In this document: positions 8,699 to 17,997 of the stretch, in pieces
Numbering within the stretch: the first letter of the stretch is position 1
Layout of the letters: each line of letters begins with the position of its first letter
Origin: Croceimicrobium sp965228705
GTDB taxonomy: Bacteria; Bacteroidota; Bacteroidia; Flavobacteriales; Schleiferiaceae
Direction: 5' to 3'
DNA: 64,000 nucleotides
NCBI RefSeq assembly: GCF_965228705.1
Contig: NZ_OZ245832.1
Span: 2,790,001 to 2,854,000 of the forward strand
Program-made: the position numbers and the translations under genes
The notes under the pieces: model-generated
What the model was told of the DNA's origin: nothing
The model's input: only the letters and a program-made list of their open reading frames with translations
The model's database searches: none

Positions 8699-11603
8699 AT
8701 CTATCCTTTTCGCACCCTTAGTTCTCGCCCTTGCTTGTTCTGGTCCGGAGCCAGAGTCTATCGCGTCTAAAAACTGGGCCGAATTAGTAAACCCATTTAT
8801 CGGAACGGGCGGACATGGTCATACCTATCCCGGAGTTTCCGCTCCTTTTGGCTTTATGCAATTAAGTCCGGATACGCGTTTAAGCGGTTGGGATGGCTGC
8901 GGTGGTTACCATTACAGCGATTCGGTAATCTATGGGTTCTCGCATACCCACCTTAGCGGTACCGGTATTTCTGACTATGGTGATGTGTTAATCATGCCCT
9001 TTACCGGGGAAGGCCATTTTAATAATGGTTCGGAGAGTGGTCCAGATTCTGGATATGCTTCTCGCTTTAGTCATAGCAAGGAATCAGCTCATGCGGGATA
9101 TTATCAGGTAGAGCTTTTGGATTACAATATTGGTGTTGAGCTAAGTGCCAGTCAAAGAGCAGGAATGCATCATTACCAATACCCGGAAAGCACTAACCAA
9201 GGTTTGGTTATTGACCTGCAACATCGGGATCAACTGCTTGATGCTCATTTAGAAATTCTGGACCCTAGTCATATTCGTGGATACCGTGTATCCAAAGCCT
9301 GGGCTCAGGAACAACATCTCTATTTTTATCTGGAGCTTTCGCAGCCTTTAAAGGAAAGTCGCTTTAATGCGGATAGCACCAAAGTACTGCTCTACTTTGA
9401 TAGGCAGGATGACCTCTATTTAAAAATTGGCAGCTCGGCTGTTTCAATGGAAGGCGCACAAAAAAACCTAGAAGAAGAAATTCCAGGCTGGGATTTTAAG
9501 GCACTGCGTCAAAATTGTGAAGAAGCATGGAATACGGAATTGTCTAAAATCCAGGCCCAGTTCGAAAGCACTGAGGACGAAAAGATCTTTTATACTGCCT
9601 TGTATCATTCTTTCCTGAATCCCAACATCTTTCAGGATGTAGATGGGCAGTATCGAGGCACCGACCTTGAAATACATCAGGACCGCAGTTTTTCAAATTA
9701 TACCGTCTTCTCTCTTTGGGATACCTATCGGGCCACCCACCCTCTTTTTACTCTAACACAGCAAGAGCGTAGCCTCGACTTTATTGAAACCTTCTTACAC
9801 CAATACCAAAACGGTGGCGAATTACCCATGTGGGAATTAGCCGGGAATTATACCGGCTGCATGATTGGCTACCATGCCATTCCAGTAATCGTTGATGCCT
9901 ATGCTAAGGGTATTCGCGACTTTGATACAGAACTGGCCCTTAAAGCGATGATTGAAGAGGCTGAAAAGGATGAATTAGGCAAAGCTTATTATATCGCTCA
10001 AGGTTATATGGCTTCCAATGATGAGCATGAATCCGTTTCCAAAAACTTGGAATATGCCTACAATGATTGGTGCATTGCCCAATTTGCCAAGGAACTGGGT
10101 AAGGATAGCATTTACCGCGTTTTTATTGAAAGAGCTCAGAATTATCGGAACATCTTCGATCCTGAAACAGGCTTTATGCGAGCCAAGCGCAAGCAGATGT
10201 TCCTGGAGCCCTTTGATCCGGCTGAGGTGAACTTCAACTTTACGGAAGCAAACTCCTGGCAGTACAGCTTTTATGTACCGCAAGACCTTAGTGGTTTAAT
10301 TGCTTTACAAGGTGGTCCCGATGGTTTTAATGCCAAGCTAGATGCCTTGTTTAATGCCCCTCAAGAAACCTCGGGCCGCGAGCAGGCAGATATTACCGGT
10401 CTTATTGGTCAGTATGCCCATGGCAATGAGCCTAGCCACCACATGGCCTATCTTTATAATTATACCGGGGCTTCTGCTAAAACACAGGCCATGGTGCGCC
10501 GGATCATGAAGGAGATGTACCATAATAGCCCGGATGGTTTGATAGGCAATGAAGATTGTGGCCAAATGTCGTCCTGGTATGTGCTTTCCTCCCTGGGTTT
10601 TTATCCGGTAACGCCCGGTAGCCCCGATTATAGCATAGGATCGCCACTGGTAAAAAATGCCAGTTTACAGCTAGAAAACGGCCAAAGCTTCAAAATCAAA
10701 GTTGAAAACCAAGGGCCAGATAATGTCTATATCCAGGAAATTCGCCTGAATGGAAATCCGTATACCCAGGCTTGGATCAGTCAAAAGACAATTCTTGAAA
10801 GTGGTGAATTGACATTTGTAATGGGCCCAAAACCTGGCCCTAGTTTAGAAGCACCGGTTTCAGAAATCAAGGATGAGTTAATTAGTCCTGTTCCTTTTAT
10901 CAAGCAAGAAAGTGCTGAGTTTAGAGATAGCCTGGTCCTAAGCCTGCATTGTGCTGATCCGGATGCTAAAATCTACTATTCCTTGCGCGGAAATCAGGTG
11001 GACACCAATTCTACCCTCTATGAAAAGCCCATCGTTTTAAAGGATAATTCCCTGCTGTATGCCATGGCAAAGGCCCCGGGCAAGAAGGCCAGCAAGCTTG
11101 CAGGAACAGTCTTCGTGAAATTGAAAACTAATCGGAAAATAGAATTCAGCACTCCTACTGATCCTCAATACCCAGGTAGTGGCTCCAATACCTTGTTGGA
11201 TGGTATGGATGGCGGAAGTGACTTCCGCACCGGAGGTTGGCAAGGTTGGCAAGGACAGGACGTAGAAATTATCATCGACCTCGGGCCAGAAGGAGAGCAT
11301 ATTTCACGCCTTAGCGCCAATCTTTTGCAGGATACTAAATCCTGGATTTTCCTTCCCAAACAAGTGCGGTTTTATGCCGCTCAATTTGATGACCAATTCG
11401 AGTTTTTAGGGGCGGTTCAACCTGAAACAGCCGACATGACCAGCGGTACCCATATTGAAGATATTGAACTAAGCTTTAGTGGTCGTAGAGCGCGTAAGGT
11501 CAAAGTAATTGTCGAAAACTACGGTCCTTTGCCTGCTGGTCATATTAGTGCTGGCAAGGAAAGCTGGCTGTTTATGGATGAGGTAAAAATTCGGAAATTT
11601 TAG
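8688..11603 (+). CDS. GH92 family alpha-mannosidase lipoprotein
   Basis: A 971-residue exported lipoprotein (lipobox LALAC, Cys17). The GH92 hallmarks are clear: NPFIGTGGHGHTYPG near residue 36, GWDGCGGYHYSD, GFSHTHLSGTG, HGNEPSHHMAYLYNY near residue 578 and GNEDCGQMSSWY near residue 619. GH92 enzymes are calcium-dependent exo-alpha-mannosidases acting on N-glycans. After the catalytic part come a chitobiase-like C-terminal domain (about 745-800) and a sugar-binding-like module (about 810-971) that also ends the GH20 protein of this locus. Its stop codon overlaps the convergent GH2 gene. Confidence 0.95.
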   Translation: MRSKSILFAPLVLALACSGPEPESIASKNWAELVNPFIGTGGHGHTYPGVSAPFGFMQLSPDTRLSGWDGCGGYHYSDSVIYGFSHTHLSGTGISDYGDVLIMPFTGEGHFNNGSESGPDSGYASRFSHSKESAHAGYYQVELLDYNIGVELSASQRAGMHHYQYPESTNQGLVIDLQHRDQLLDAHLEILDPSHIRGYRVSKAWAQEQHLYFYLELSQPLKESRFNADSTKVLLYFDRQDDLYLKIGSSAVSMEGAQKNLEEEIPGWDFKALRQNCEEAWNTELSKIQAQFESTEDEKIFYTALYHSFLNPNIFQDVDGQYRGTDLEIHQDRSFSNYTVFSLWDTYRATHPLFTLTQQERSLDFIETFLHQYQNGGELPMWELAGNYTGCMIGYHAIPVIVDAYAKGIRDFDTELALKAMIEEAEKDELGKAYYIAQGYMASNDEHESVSKNLEYAYNDWCIAQFAKELGKDSIYRVFIERAQNYRNIFDPETGFMRAKRKQMFLEPFDPAEVNFNFTEANSWQYSFYVPQDLSGLIALQGGPDGFNAKLDALFNAPQETSGREQADITGLIGQYAHGNEPSHHMAYLYNYTGASAKTQAMVRRIMKEMYHNSPDGLIGNEDCGQMSSWYVLSSLGFYPVTPGSPDYSIGSPLVKNASLQLENGQSFKIKVENQGPDNVYIQEIRLNGNPYTQAWISQKTILESGELTFVMGPKPGPSLEAPVSEIKDELISPVPFIKQESAEFRDSLVLSLHCADPDAKIYYSLRGNQVDTNSTLYEKPIVLKDNSLLYAMAKAPGKKASKLAGTVFVKLKTNRKIEFSTPTDPQYPGSGSNTLLDGMDGGSDFRTGGWQGWQGQDVEIIIDLGPEGEHISRLSANLLQDTKSWIFLPKQVRFYAAQFDDQFEFLGAVQPETADMTSGTHIEDIELSFSGRRARKVKVIVENYGPLPAGHISAGKESWLFMDEVKIRKF

Positions 11604-13783
11604 ATTTCACTCGGAAATATCTCAATGTATTTCAGCTCAGCGGTTTGCATTAAACCTTGCGATTCCGGGAGCTCCCTCAAAGGTAACTGATAAGTACCCG
11701 GACCTTTAAAATCCCGTTGGATAAGTGGGCTAATCATAGGTCCGTCTTCAGGTTTAAAACGCAGTCGGATATCAAAGTGCTGATCTTCTTCGATGGAGAA
11801 ATAAATCACTCCGTCTTCCACATACCAGAAGGTTTGCCTGAAAGCATTTCGTAAGGCATCCAGGCCTGGTTTTTCCCGGCCATAGTAATCGATTACACTC
11901 CAGGACGGTCCGGGCCAACAATCGTTAAGTTGCCACATTAAGGAACCCATGCAAAAACCCCTTTGCATGCGATGGGCCCGAACGGCTGTTTGCAGGGCCA
12001 CACGCTGCACAGCCTGACTCTTATCAATAAAGTCCTTAAAATCCTTTGGCTCCCCATAATAGTGCAAAACCTGTCTGAGAATTTCAGCATTTCCGATATA
12101 GCTTTTCTGTCGATTTTGCATAGCCTCAGACTCCAGGTACATGCTGCTATCCGGAATTACCCTTCGCAGGCTTTTGTAATCCGGGAATGACTGGAAGCCA
12201 TATTCCACCATAAAGCGACCCACATTGTTATTAAACCGATCAAAGCTTTCTCGACCATGCCATACCCCCCAGTAATGCATGCTGGCATGCTTGAAGTTTT
12301 CGGCGGTACCCCAATTACTCAAGGGGCTGGTATGCACATAGGGTCGATTATCCAGGCTTGTCAGGGTCTCAGGAATAAGCTGTTTAAAAAGGCTTTCATA
12401 GCCCCTGATCAATTGCAAAGAATCTTCTTTAGAATAGCCGAATTGCTTTTGCCAGCCCCAGTTTTTCCAGGCCACATCAATTTCATTATTTCCGCACCAA
12501 AGCACTATAGACGGATGTTGGCGCAAGCGCTTCACATTGTCTTCTACCTCAGCCTTTACATTGCTTAAAAAGCCTGGTTGATCCGCAGGGTACATGGTTC
12601 CGGCAAACATGAAATCCTGCCATACCATAATTCCCAGACTATCGCATAAATCATAAAACAAGTCCTTTTCATAAACACCACCACCCCAAACACGCAGCAT
12701 ATTCATATTCGCCGATGCCGCTTGATTTAAAAGTCGCCGATAGCTGGCGTCAGAAACCCTTGGTAAAAGCATATCCTGGGGTACATAATTGGCCCCTCTG
12801 GCAAAAATGGGCTTCCCATTAATCTTGAAATAAAAAGAGGTGCCCAAACTATCCGGTGCATTTACCAATTCTACCTTTCGAAGGCCATAGCGAAATGGAA
12901 ATACGTCAATAAGGCTATCGTCTTTAAATAGCTTGAGTGTATCATAATACAGATGAGCTTTACCATAGCCACGCGGCCACCATAATTCGGCCTGATCAAT
13001 CCTCTTGCGAAAGGCTAAATAGCTTTGGGAATCCATCGGGCCTCGCTCAACTTCCATTCTTTGACCTTGAAACTCTAGCGATAAATTTCCATTCTCGTTT
13101 TCGATAGTATAATCGAATTGGACAAAAGCTGCTGAACCCCTCTGTGCTAATAAAGTCGCCCGAACCTCTTGAATTCGCGTTTCCCTCGATTGCAAATAGA
13201 CCTTACGATAGATCCCACAAGTAACAATTCGCGGGGCCCAGTCCCAGCCAAAATGATAGGCTGCCTTTCGGCTGAATGGACTCACTTTTAAATCGCCGGT
13301 CTCCGAGCCTGCCGGCAAGGCCCGAGGATAGCTTTCCAGGGTCTTCTTATGGTATTGATAAGGTGAAATAAAGTCCACCCTCAAGTTATGTTCTCCGGAC
13401 CTAAGCTCACTTAAATCAAAAACCCAGCGTCGGAACATATTGTCACATTCCCCAAGCAGAGAATCATCAAGGTAAACCCTGGCATAGGTGTCCAAACCAT
13501 CAAAAACCAAATTCTGTGGAACCCCCTCTTTTAGGTTAAAGCGGCATTGATACTGCCAGTTTTCCTTTTCAATCCACTGATAACGATGCTCGTTGTTCTC
13601 AAAGTAAATGTTTTCAATCCGCTGCTCCCGCATCAAATCCTGATGCACGGTTCCAGGAACCTGAGCGGGAAGCCATTCACTTTCACCCATTCGTCGGAAT
13701 TGCCAACTATCACTTAAGGGCATTTCTTGCGCAAAAGCGACCATGCTGATTAGGTAGAAGATAATGTAAGTGCAATGCCTCAT
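11600..13783 (-). CDS. GH2 family beta-mannosidase
   Basis: An exported glycosidase of 727 residues. I start it at the ATG at 13783, which gives a clean signal peptide ending VAFAQE; an in-frame start 11 codons upstream is less likely. The sugar-binding domain is followed by the immunoglobulin-like and TIM-barrel domains. The acid/base is E434 in WCGNNE and the nucleophile is E527 in VEYGFQ, as in GH2 beta-mannosidases. It should cut the Man-beta-1,4-GlcNAc link of the N-glycan core or mannan oligosaccharides. It is somewhat shorter at the C-terminus than many relatives, though all catalytic parts are present. It is convergent with GH92, overlapping by 4 bases. Confidence 0.92.
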   Translation of the reverse strand: MRHCTYIIFYLISMVAFAQEMPLSDSWQFRRMGESEWLPAQVPGTVHQDLMREQRIENIYFENNEHRYQWIEKENWQYQCRFNLKEGVPQNLVFDGLDTYARVYLDDSLLGECDNMFRRWVFDLSELRSGEHNLRVDFISPYQYHKKTLESYPRALPAGSETGDLKVSPFSRKAAYHFGWDWAPRIVTCGIYRKVYLQSRETRIQEVRATLLAQRGSAAFVQFDYTIENENGNLSLEFQGQRMEVERGPMDSQSYLAFRKRIDQAELWWPRGYGKAHLYYDTLKLFKDDSLIDVFPFRYGLRKVELVNAPDSLGTSFYFKINGKPIFARGANYVPQDMLLPRVSDASYRRLLNQAASANMNMLRVWGGGVYEKDLFYDLCDSLGIMVWQDFMFAGTMYPADQPGFLSNVKAEVEDNVKRLRQHPSIVLWCGNNEIDVAWKNWGWQKQFGYSKEDSLQLIRGYESLFKQLIPETLTSLDNRPYVHTSPLSNWGTAENFKHASMHYWGVWHGRESFDRFNNNVGRFMVEYGFQSFPDYKSLRRVIPDSSMYLESEAMQNRQKSYIGNAEILRQVLHYYGEPKDFKDFIDKSQAVQRVALQTAVRAHRMQRGFCMGSLMWQLNDCWPGPSWSVIDYYGREKPGLDALRNAFRQTFWYVEDGVIYFSIEEDQHFDIRLRFKPEDGPMISPLIQRDFKGPGTYQLPLRELPESQGLMQTAELKYIEIFPSEI

Positions 13784-13842
13784 TGGGTAAAAATACTGGA
13801 TCAAAGGATTAATCAACAGAACTATTTTCCACTTAAACCACT

Positions 13843-13932
13843 ATACTTTGTAAACCAATAAGCTTACTTTTTGATTTATTTGTAATCCTTTTAGTTTACA
13901 TTTTTATACTTTAGTAAACTAATTAGTTTACT
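13843..13932 (+). promoter_or_regulatory. Operator/promoter region of the mobile-mystery pair
   Basis: A perfect 20-base palindrome lies at 13913-13932, with arms AGTAAACTAA / TTAGTTTACT. Further half-sites GTAAAC (13850-13855) and GTTTAC (13894-13899) repeat the same word, and ATACTTTGTAAAC (13843-13855) resembles ATACTTTAGTAAAC (13906-13919). The palindrome overlaps a TATACTTT segment that could be the -7 element and ends 19 bases before the Xre gene. This is the layout expected of an autorepressed regulator gene; binding is inferred. Confidence 0.7.
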
Positions 13933-13951
13933 GAACATCAAGATTACGGTC

Positions 13952-14413
13952 ATGAGAAGCGCTAAAAAACTTCAAATTGAACAATTAGAGAAAAAGCTCA
14001 AACCCTTTGTTAGGGCCCAATCAATTCAAAATCCAGAGGCGGGTTGGATTAAAGCAATCCGAAGTTGTTTAAATATGACTATGGCTCAATTGGGTGTTAA
14101 ACTCAATATTACTCGACAAGGAGTAAGGAAATTGGAAAATAACGAGGCCAATGGTAGTATTAGTCTAAATTCTCTTCGGCAAACAGCTGAGGCTTTAGAG
14201 TTTAGGCTTGTATACGCTTTAGTGCCTAAAGATGGCTCTATTCAAAACTTAATAGATCAAAAAGCGGAAGAATTGGCTCGCAAAATTGTAATGCGAACTC
14301 ATCAAAGTATGAAGCTCGAAAATCAAGCTATTACCGAGAAAAAAATCAAACTTGCTATCAGTGAACTTTCCGAAGAATTAAAACGTGATTTAAACAAGTC
14401 TTTATGGGATTAA
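13952..14413 (+). CDS. Mobile mystery protein A, Xre-type regulator
   Basis: A 153-residue protein with a helix-turn-helix at about residues 44-82 (LNMTMAQLGVKLNITRQGVR) flanked by helical tails. It fits mobile mystery protein A, a family known to sit directly before a Fic-domain partner (mobile mystery protein B) in mobile contexts. It probably represses its own promoter through the palindrome just upstream, and by analogy with FicA-type antitoxins may also restrain the partner. It overlaps the downstream gene by 10 bases, indicating translational coupling. Confidence 0.88.
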   Translation: MRSAKKLQIEQLEKKLKPFVRAQSIQNPEAGWIKAIRSCLNMTMAQLGVKLNITRQGVRKLENNEANGSISLNSLRQTAEALEFRLVYALVPKDGSIQNLIDQKAEELARKIVMRTHQSMKLENQAITEKKIKLAISELSEELKRDLNKSLWD

Positions 14414-15006
14414 ACCTCAGTTATTCACCCGGACAAACCCCCATAAATGAAGAAGAAAAAGACGGATTAAAGATCAACACCATTGTGAATCAAGCCGAAT
14501 TGGATGAGTTTGAGCAATTGAATATTGAAAAAGCAATAGCCTGGACTATTCAACAGAAATTCACAGTCGAAAAAATTCTAAGTGCAATTTTTATCAAAAG
14601 TCTCCATAAAAGAATGTTTGGAGATGTTTGGAAATGGGCGGGTAATTTTCGCAATTCAGAGAAAAATCTAGGCGTTCCCTGGACACAAATCAACATCGAA
14701 CTGCATAAACTGCTTGATGATACTAAATTCTGGATTACAGAAAAATCCTACCCTCCTGAAGAAATTGCCATTCGGTTTAAACATAGGTTGGTTAGCATTC
14801 ATTGCTTCCCCAACGGAAATGGTAGACATTCCCGACTAATGGCGGATCTTATCTTGGAGACACTAACTAGTCAAAATGCTTTTAACTGGGGTCAGAACCA
14901 AATGAGCCAAGCAAATAATACTCGTAAAAAATACATTGCCGCCTTGAAAATTGCTGACGGGGGTAACATCGATGACCTTCTCCGGTTTGCAAAGGAAAAG
15001 CTTTAA
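14404..15006 (+). CDS. Mobile mystery protein B, Fic domain enzyme
   Basis: A 200-residue Fic protein. The catalytic loop HCFPNGNGRHSR near residue 138 carries the family's His, GNGR and final Arg, with Cys where most members have Pro after the His. Fic enzymes usually transfer AMP from ATP to a hydroxyl of a target protein. I see no clear inhibitory (S/T)xxxE(G/N) helix in this chain. In this family the paired Xre protein is presumed to be the control partner. The base composition is more AT-rich than the glycosidase genes on both sides, and the pair sits inside the sugar locus, consistent with insertion by transfer. It ends 3 bases from the convergent cutC gene. Confidence 0.88.
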   Translation: MGLNLSYSPGQTPINEEEKDGLKINTIVNQAELDEFEQLNIEKAIAWTIQQKFTVEKILSAIFIKSLHKRMFGDVWKWAGNFRNSEKNLGVPWTQINIELHKLLDDTKFWITEKSYPPEEIAIRFKHRLVSIHCFPNGNGRHSRLMADLILETLTSQNAFNWGQNQMSQANNTRKKYIAALKIADGGNIDDLLRFAKEKL

Positions 15007-15009
15007 ACA

Positions 15010-15702
15010 CTACTTAAAAGCCAAAATCCCCTTTACCTTCTGCTCACCCGAAATTAAGCGTGCACCCATTCCCAAGGGTACATCTGCCTCAAAAGCACCC
15101 ACGGTAAAATGCACAGCATCCAAATTGGAGGCTTTAAACGCTGGCATTGCCGAAGCCATAATCCCACTGCCCGCCATGATCTCAATACGATCTTTAGCAG
15201 CTTCTTTCAAGCGAACCAAAAGATCTAAACCCTCAATTGCCTTGGCTTGCTGACCAGAACTCAGCAAGCGCACAAAGCCCCATTCAATAATGGATTCCAA
15301 AGCCGCAAAAGGATCCGGGGTAAAATCAAAAGCGCGGTGGCAAACACTTGCTAATCCATGCTCTTTAGCGATGGCTACTAAACTCTGATTGGCTTCGGCA
15401 TGTAAGCTGCCATCAGGATTGGAAACCCCAAAAACTACCCCCTGAATTCCGGTTTGCGCTAATTCCACAATTTCCAGTTTCATCAGCTCCAGCTCCTTAG
15501 GACTGTAAACAAAGCCTCCCGCAACGGGGCGAATCATGGCAAAGACTTTTTGATGCGATTGCTGCACTACCTGCCGGCATAGGGCCGTACCCGGACTGAG
15601 TCCTCCTTCATGTAAAGCCGAACAAAGCTCTACCCGATCGGCACCGAATTTATCCGCTAATAGTGCGCCTTCCAAAGATTCTATACAAGCTTCAAATTCC
15701 AT
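15010..15702 (-). CDS. cutC: CutC family protein
   Basis: A 230-residue TIM-barrel protein of the CutC family (FEACIESLEGALLADKFGA and GADRVELCSALHEGGLSPG at the N-terminus, IMAGSGI near residue 155). CutC was linked to copper tolerance, but the true activity is not settled. In Bacteroidota it often accompanies hexosaminidase genes, as here. Its ATG overlaps the GH20 stop by one base (TAATG), so the two are translationally coupled and a role in amino-sugar metabolism rather than copper is plausible. Confidence 0.9.
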   Translation of the reverse strand: MEFEACIESLEGALLADKFGADRVELCSALHEGGLSPGTALCRQVVQQSHQKVFAMIRPVAGGFVYSPKELELMKLEIVELAQTGIQGVVFGVSNPDGSLHAEANQSLVAIAKEHGLASVCHRAFDFTPDPFAALESIIEWGFVRLLSSGQQAKAIEGLDLLVRLKEAAKDRIEIMAGSGIMASAMPAFKASNLDAVHFTVGAFEADVPLGMGARLISGEQKVKGILAFK

Positions 15703-17939
15703 TATTGCACGATAATTTCATCTATAAATAACCAGGCCTCTGCTCCTGCTGCTTCATGCCAGTCCGGCACTCGACCTCGTGATTCAACCACCAACTTTAT
15801 AAAGCGAGTCTGACTTTTGCTTTTTACTTCCAAATGCTCAATATGCTGCCCCCTTTGTTCTGCTTGAATTTGAGGTCGGCTTTCGCCCATAAGTCTCCAG
15901 CTCTTTCCATCTTGAGAAGCATATACTTTATAGCTCCTTGGCACAAAGATCCAGGCATTGTTGTAGTGGTAAAAATTAGAGCTTACCGAATTAATCTCTT
16001 TCAATTCACCTAGATCCAGCCACAGCTCAATATCCTGTCCCGAAAAGCCCTGCCATTGGCCATCCCTAAAGTTTAGGGAGCCCAAACGACCATTCACCAA
16101 AGCCGCCTCTCCGCCCCCGGTATACCATTGCGAATACTCCGCTTGATACTGCGGTTTTCGCGCCAAAGCCTTATGGAATACAAATTCCTGCTGAATGGTA
16201 TCCCCATAAGGCTGATCATTTTTGAGAGCCTGTACTCTTAAGGTTCCGGATTCTTTTAATACAAATCCCCAGGGTCCCTTTTTAGCATTCCAAAAGACCT
16301 CTTGATCGATAGCCTCAAAACTGGTTTTAGAGCCTATAAAAACCTCAGCGCTATCGAAGTTCACATCGGCATAGATTTCGGCGGGAATCATTTCTGGACC
16401 ATAGGCCACCCCCAGGGATTCCAACATAGAATAATGCTTCTGCATCCTTTGAAAGAAGTCCCCAAAATCCCTATCCTGCGGATAGGTCCATAGCACTTCT
16501 GCCAGGGCCTGCATGCGAGGATTAATTTTCGAATCCAAATTAGCTTCATTAGATACATGCTCCGTCCACATATTGCATTCACCGCCAATAATAAATCTCT
16601 GCTCTTCTTCACTTAATTCAGCCGGAATGGGATCAAACCTGTAGACCTTCTTCAAATCAATTTGATGCAAGCCATAGTCGAGGTAACAATGACTGGTGGG
16701 CGACATGATGGCCTGATGCTGAGAACGCGCAGCGGCTATTCCCCCTTCCATTCCACGCCAACTTTGTACCGTGGCATTAGGTGAAAGTCCTCCCTCTAAT
16801 ATCTCATCCCAACCAATCAGTTTGCGTCCCTTGGCATTTAAAAAGCTTTCGATTCGCTTAATAAAATAACTCTGCAATTCATGTTCATCAGCAAGGCCTT
16901 CATCGGCCATACGCTTTTGACATTTAGCACAATGCTCCCAGCGAAATTTTGGGGCTTCATCTCCTCCAATGTGGATGTATTCAGAGGGGAAAATCTCCAA
17001 TAACTCTTCTAAAATTGTTTCCAGAAAACTAAAAGTTGAATCGTTTCCTGCGCAGTAGATTTCTTTGAAAACCCCCCAATCATTAGCTACTTCAATACTC
17101 GCATCTGCTCCCAGGCAAGAGAATTGGGGATAGGCTGATAAAGCTGCCTGCGAGTGTCCCGGTAATTCCAATTCGGGGATAATAGTGATATGACGTGCTT
17201 CGGCATAAGCCACCAGTTCCCTTAAATCTTCCTTGGAAAAGTAACCTCCATATCGAGAGCCATCTTCTTCTATTCGGTAGGCGGCTTCTTGATGTAATTT
17301 GGGAAAGGCCTCACTTTCAAATCGCCAGCCCTGATCTTCGGTAAGGTGTAAATGCAAGATATTCATCTTGTATAGGGCAAGTAAATCGATGTACTTCTTT
17401 ACTACCACTTTATCGAAATAATGCCGACATACATCAAGCAATAAGCCTCTATGCTTAAACTTAGGTGCATCGCTAATTTTTAGTGGTGCTAAAGCCCAGG
17501 AATCTTGACGGTCCCCTTTATGAAAAGCATCAACCATTAGCTGTCGCAAGCTTTGTATACCCCGCATTAAGCCGGCACCTGACTTCGCTTCCAGAGCGAT
17601 TCGGGCATCATCAATTTGAAGGATATAGGCTTCCTCTGGTCCTTTCAATTCTTCAGAAAGGCTCAATTGTACTTGTCCCTTTGATGTAGTAATTCGGGGT
17701 TCGAAGCTACTATGATCACTAATCAAAGTCTGTAAATAGCGCGCTTCGGCCAAGCAATTAGAATCCGCTTGAATTTGAGTTTGGGCATTCCAAACAAAAG
17801 GAGAACCCGCTCGACTTTCGAAATGCTGAACTTGAGGAATTAAATATTGATCTGCATCCGCACGATATTCCGGAACGGCATCTTCATCCGAACAAGCGGC
17901 AAAGACAATTGCCAGAATAAGTAATAAGGCCTTTTTCAT
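15702..17939 (-). CDS. GH20 beta-N-acetylhexosaminidase lipoprotein
   Basis: A 745-residue lipoprotein (lipobox FAAC, Cys16). An N-terminal GH20b-type domain precedes the catalytic barrel, which begins at KHRGLLLDVCRHYF and carries the assisting Asp and acid Glu as D327-E328 in HIGGDEAP. GH20 enzymes release terminal GlcNAc or GalNAc by substrate-assisted catalysis. The C-terminal 150 residues repeat the module seen at the end of the GH92 protein (QWQGFSGQDIELWLDLG, then WIFVPRSYKVYAS and EAWLFIDEI). It is the first gene of a cutC operon and probably removes GlcNAc from N-glycan or chitin fragments at the cell surface. Confidence 0.95.
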   Translation of the reverse strand: MKKALLLILAIVFAACSDEDAVPEYRADADQYLIPQVQHFESRAGSPFVWNAQTQIQADSNCLAEARYLQTLISDHSSFEPRITTSKGQVQLSLSEELKGPEEAYILQIDDARIALEAKSGAGLMRGIQSLRQLMVDAFHKGDRQDSWALAPLKISDAPKFKHRGLLLDVCRHYFDKVVVKKYIDLLALYKMNILHLHLTEDQGWRFESEAFPKLHQEAAYRIEEDGSRYGGYFSKEDLRELVAYAEARHITIIPELELPGHSQAALSAYPQFSCLGADASIEVANDWGVFKEIYCAGNDSTFSFLETILEELLEIFPSEYIHIGGDEAPKFRWEHCAKCQKRMADEGLADEHELQSYFIKRIESFLNAKGRKLIGWDEILEGGLSPNATVQSWRGMEGGIAAARSQHQAIMSPTSHCYLDYGLHQIDLKKVYRFDPIPAELSEEEQRFIIGGECNMWTEHVSNEANLDSKINPRMQALAEVLWTYPQDRDFGDFFQRMQKHYSMLESLGVAYGPEMIPAEIYADVNFDSAEVFIGSKTSFEAIDQEVFWNAKKGPWGFVLKESGTLRVQALKNDQPYGDTIQQEFVFHKALARKPQYQAEYSQWYTGGGEAALVNGRLGSLNFRDGQWQGFSGQDIELWLDLGELKEINSVSSNFYHYNNAWIFVPRSYKVYASQDGKSWRLMGESRPQIQAEQRGQHIEHLEVKSKSQTRFIKLVVESRGRVPDWHEAAGAEAWLFIDEIIVQ

Positions 17940-17997
17940 GGGGCCTGAAATTACGTGTTTTAGAACAAGAGTTTGCCGTTTGGTTTATCATGAAACA

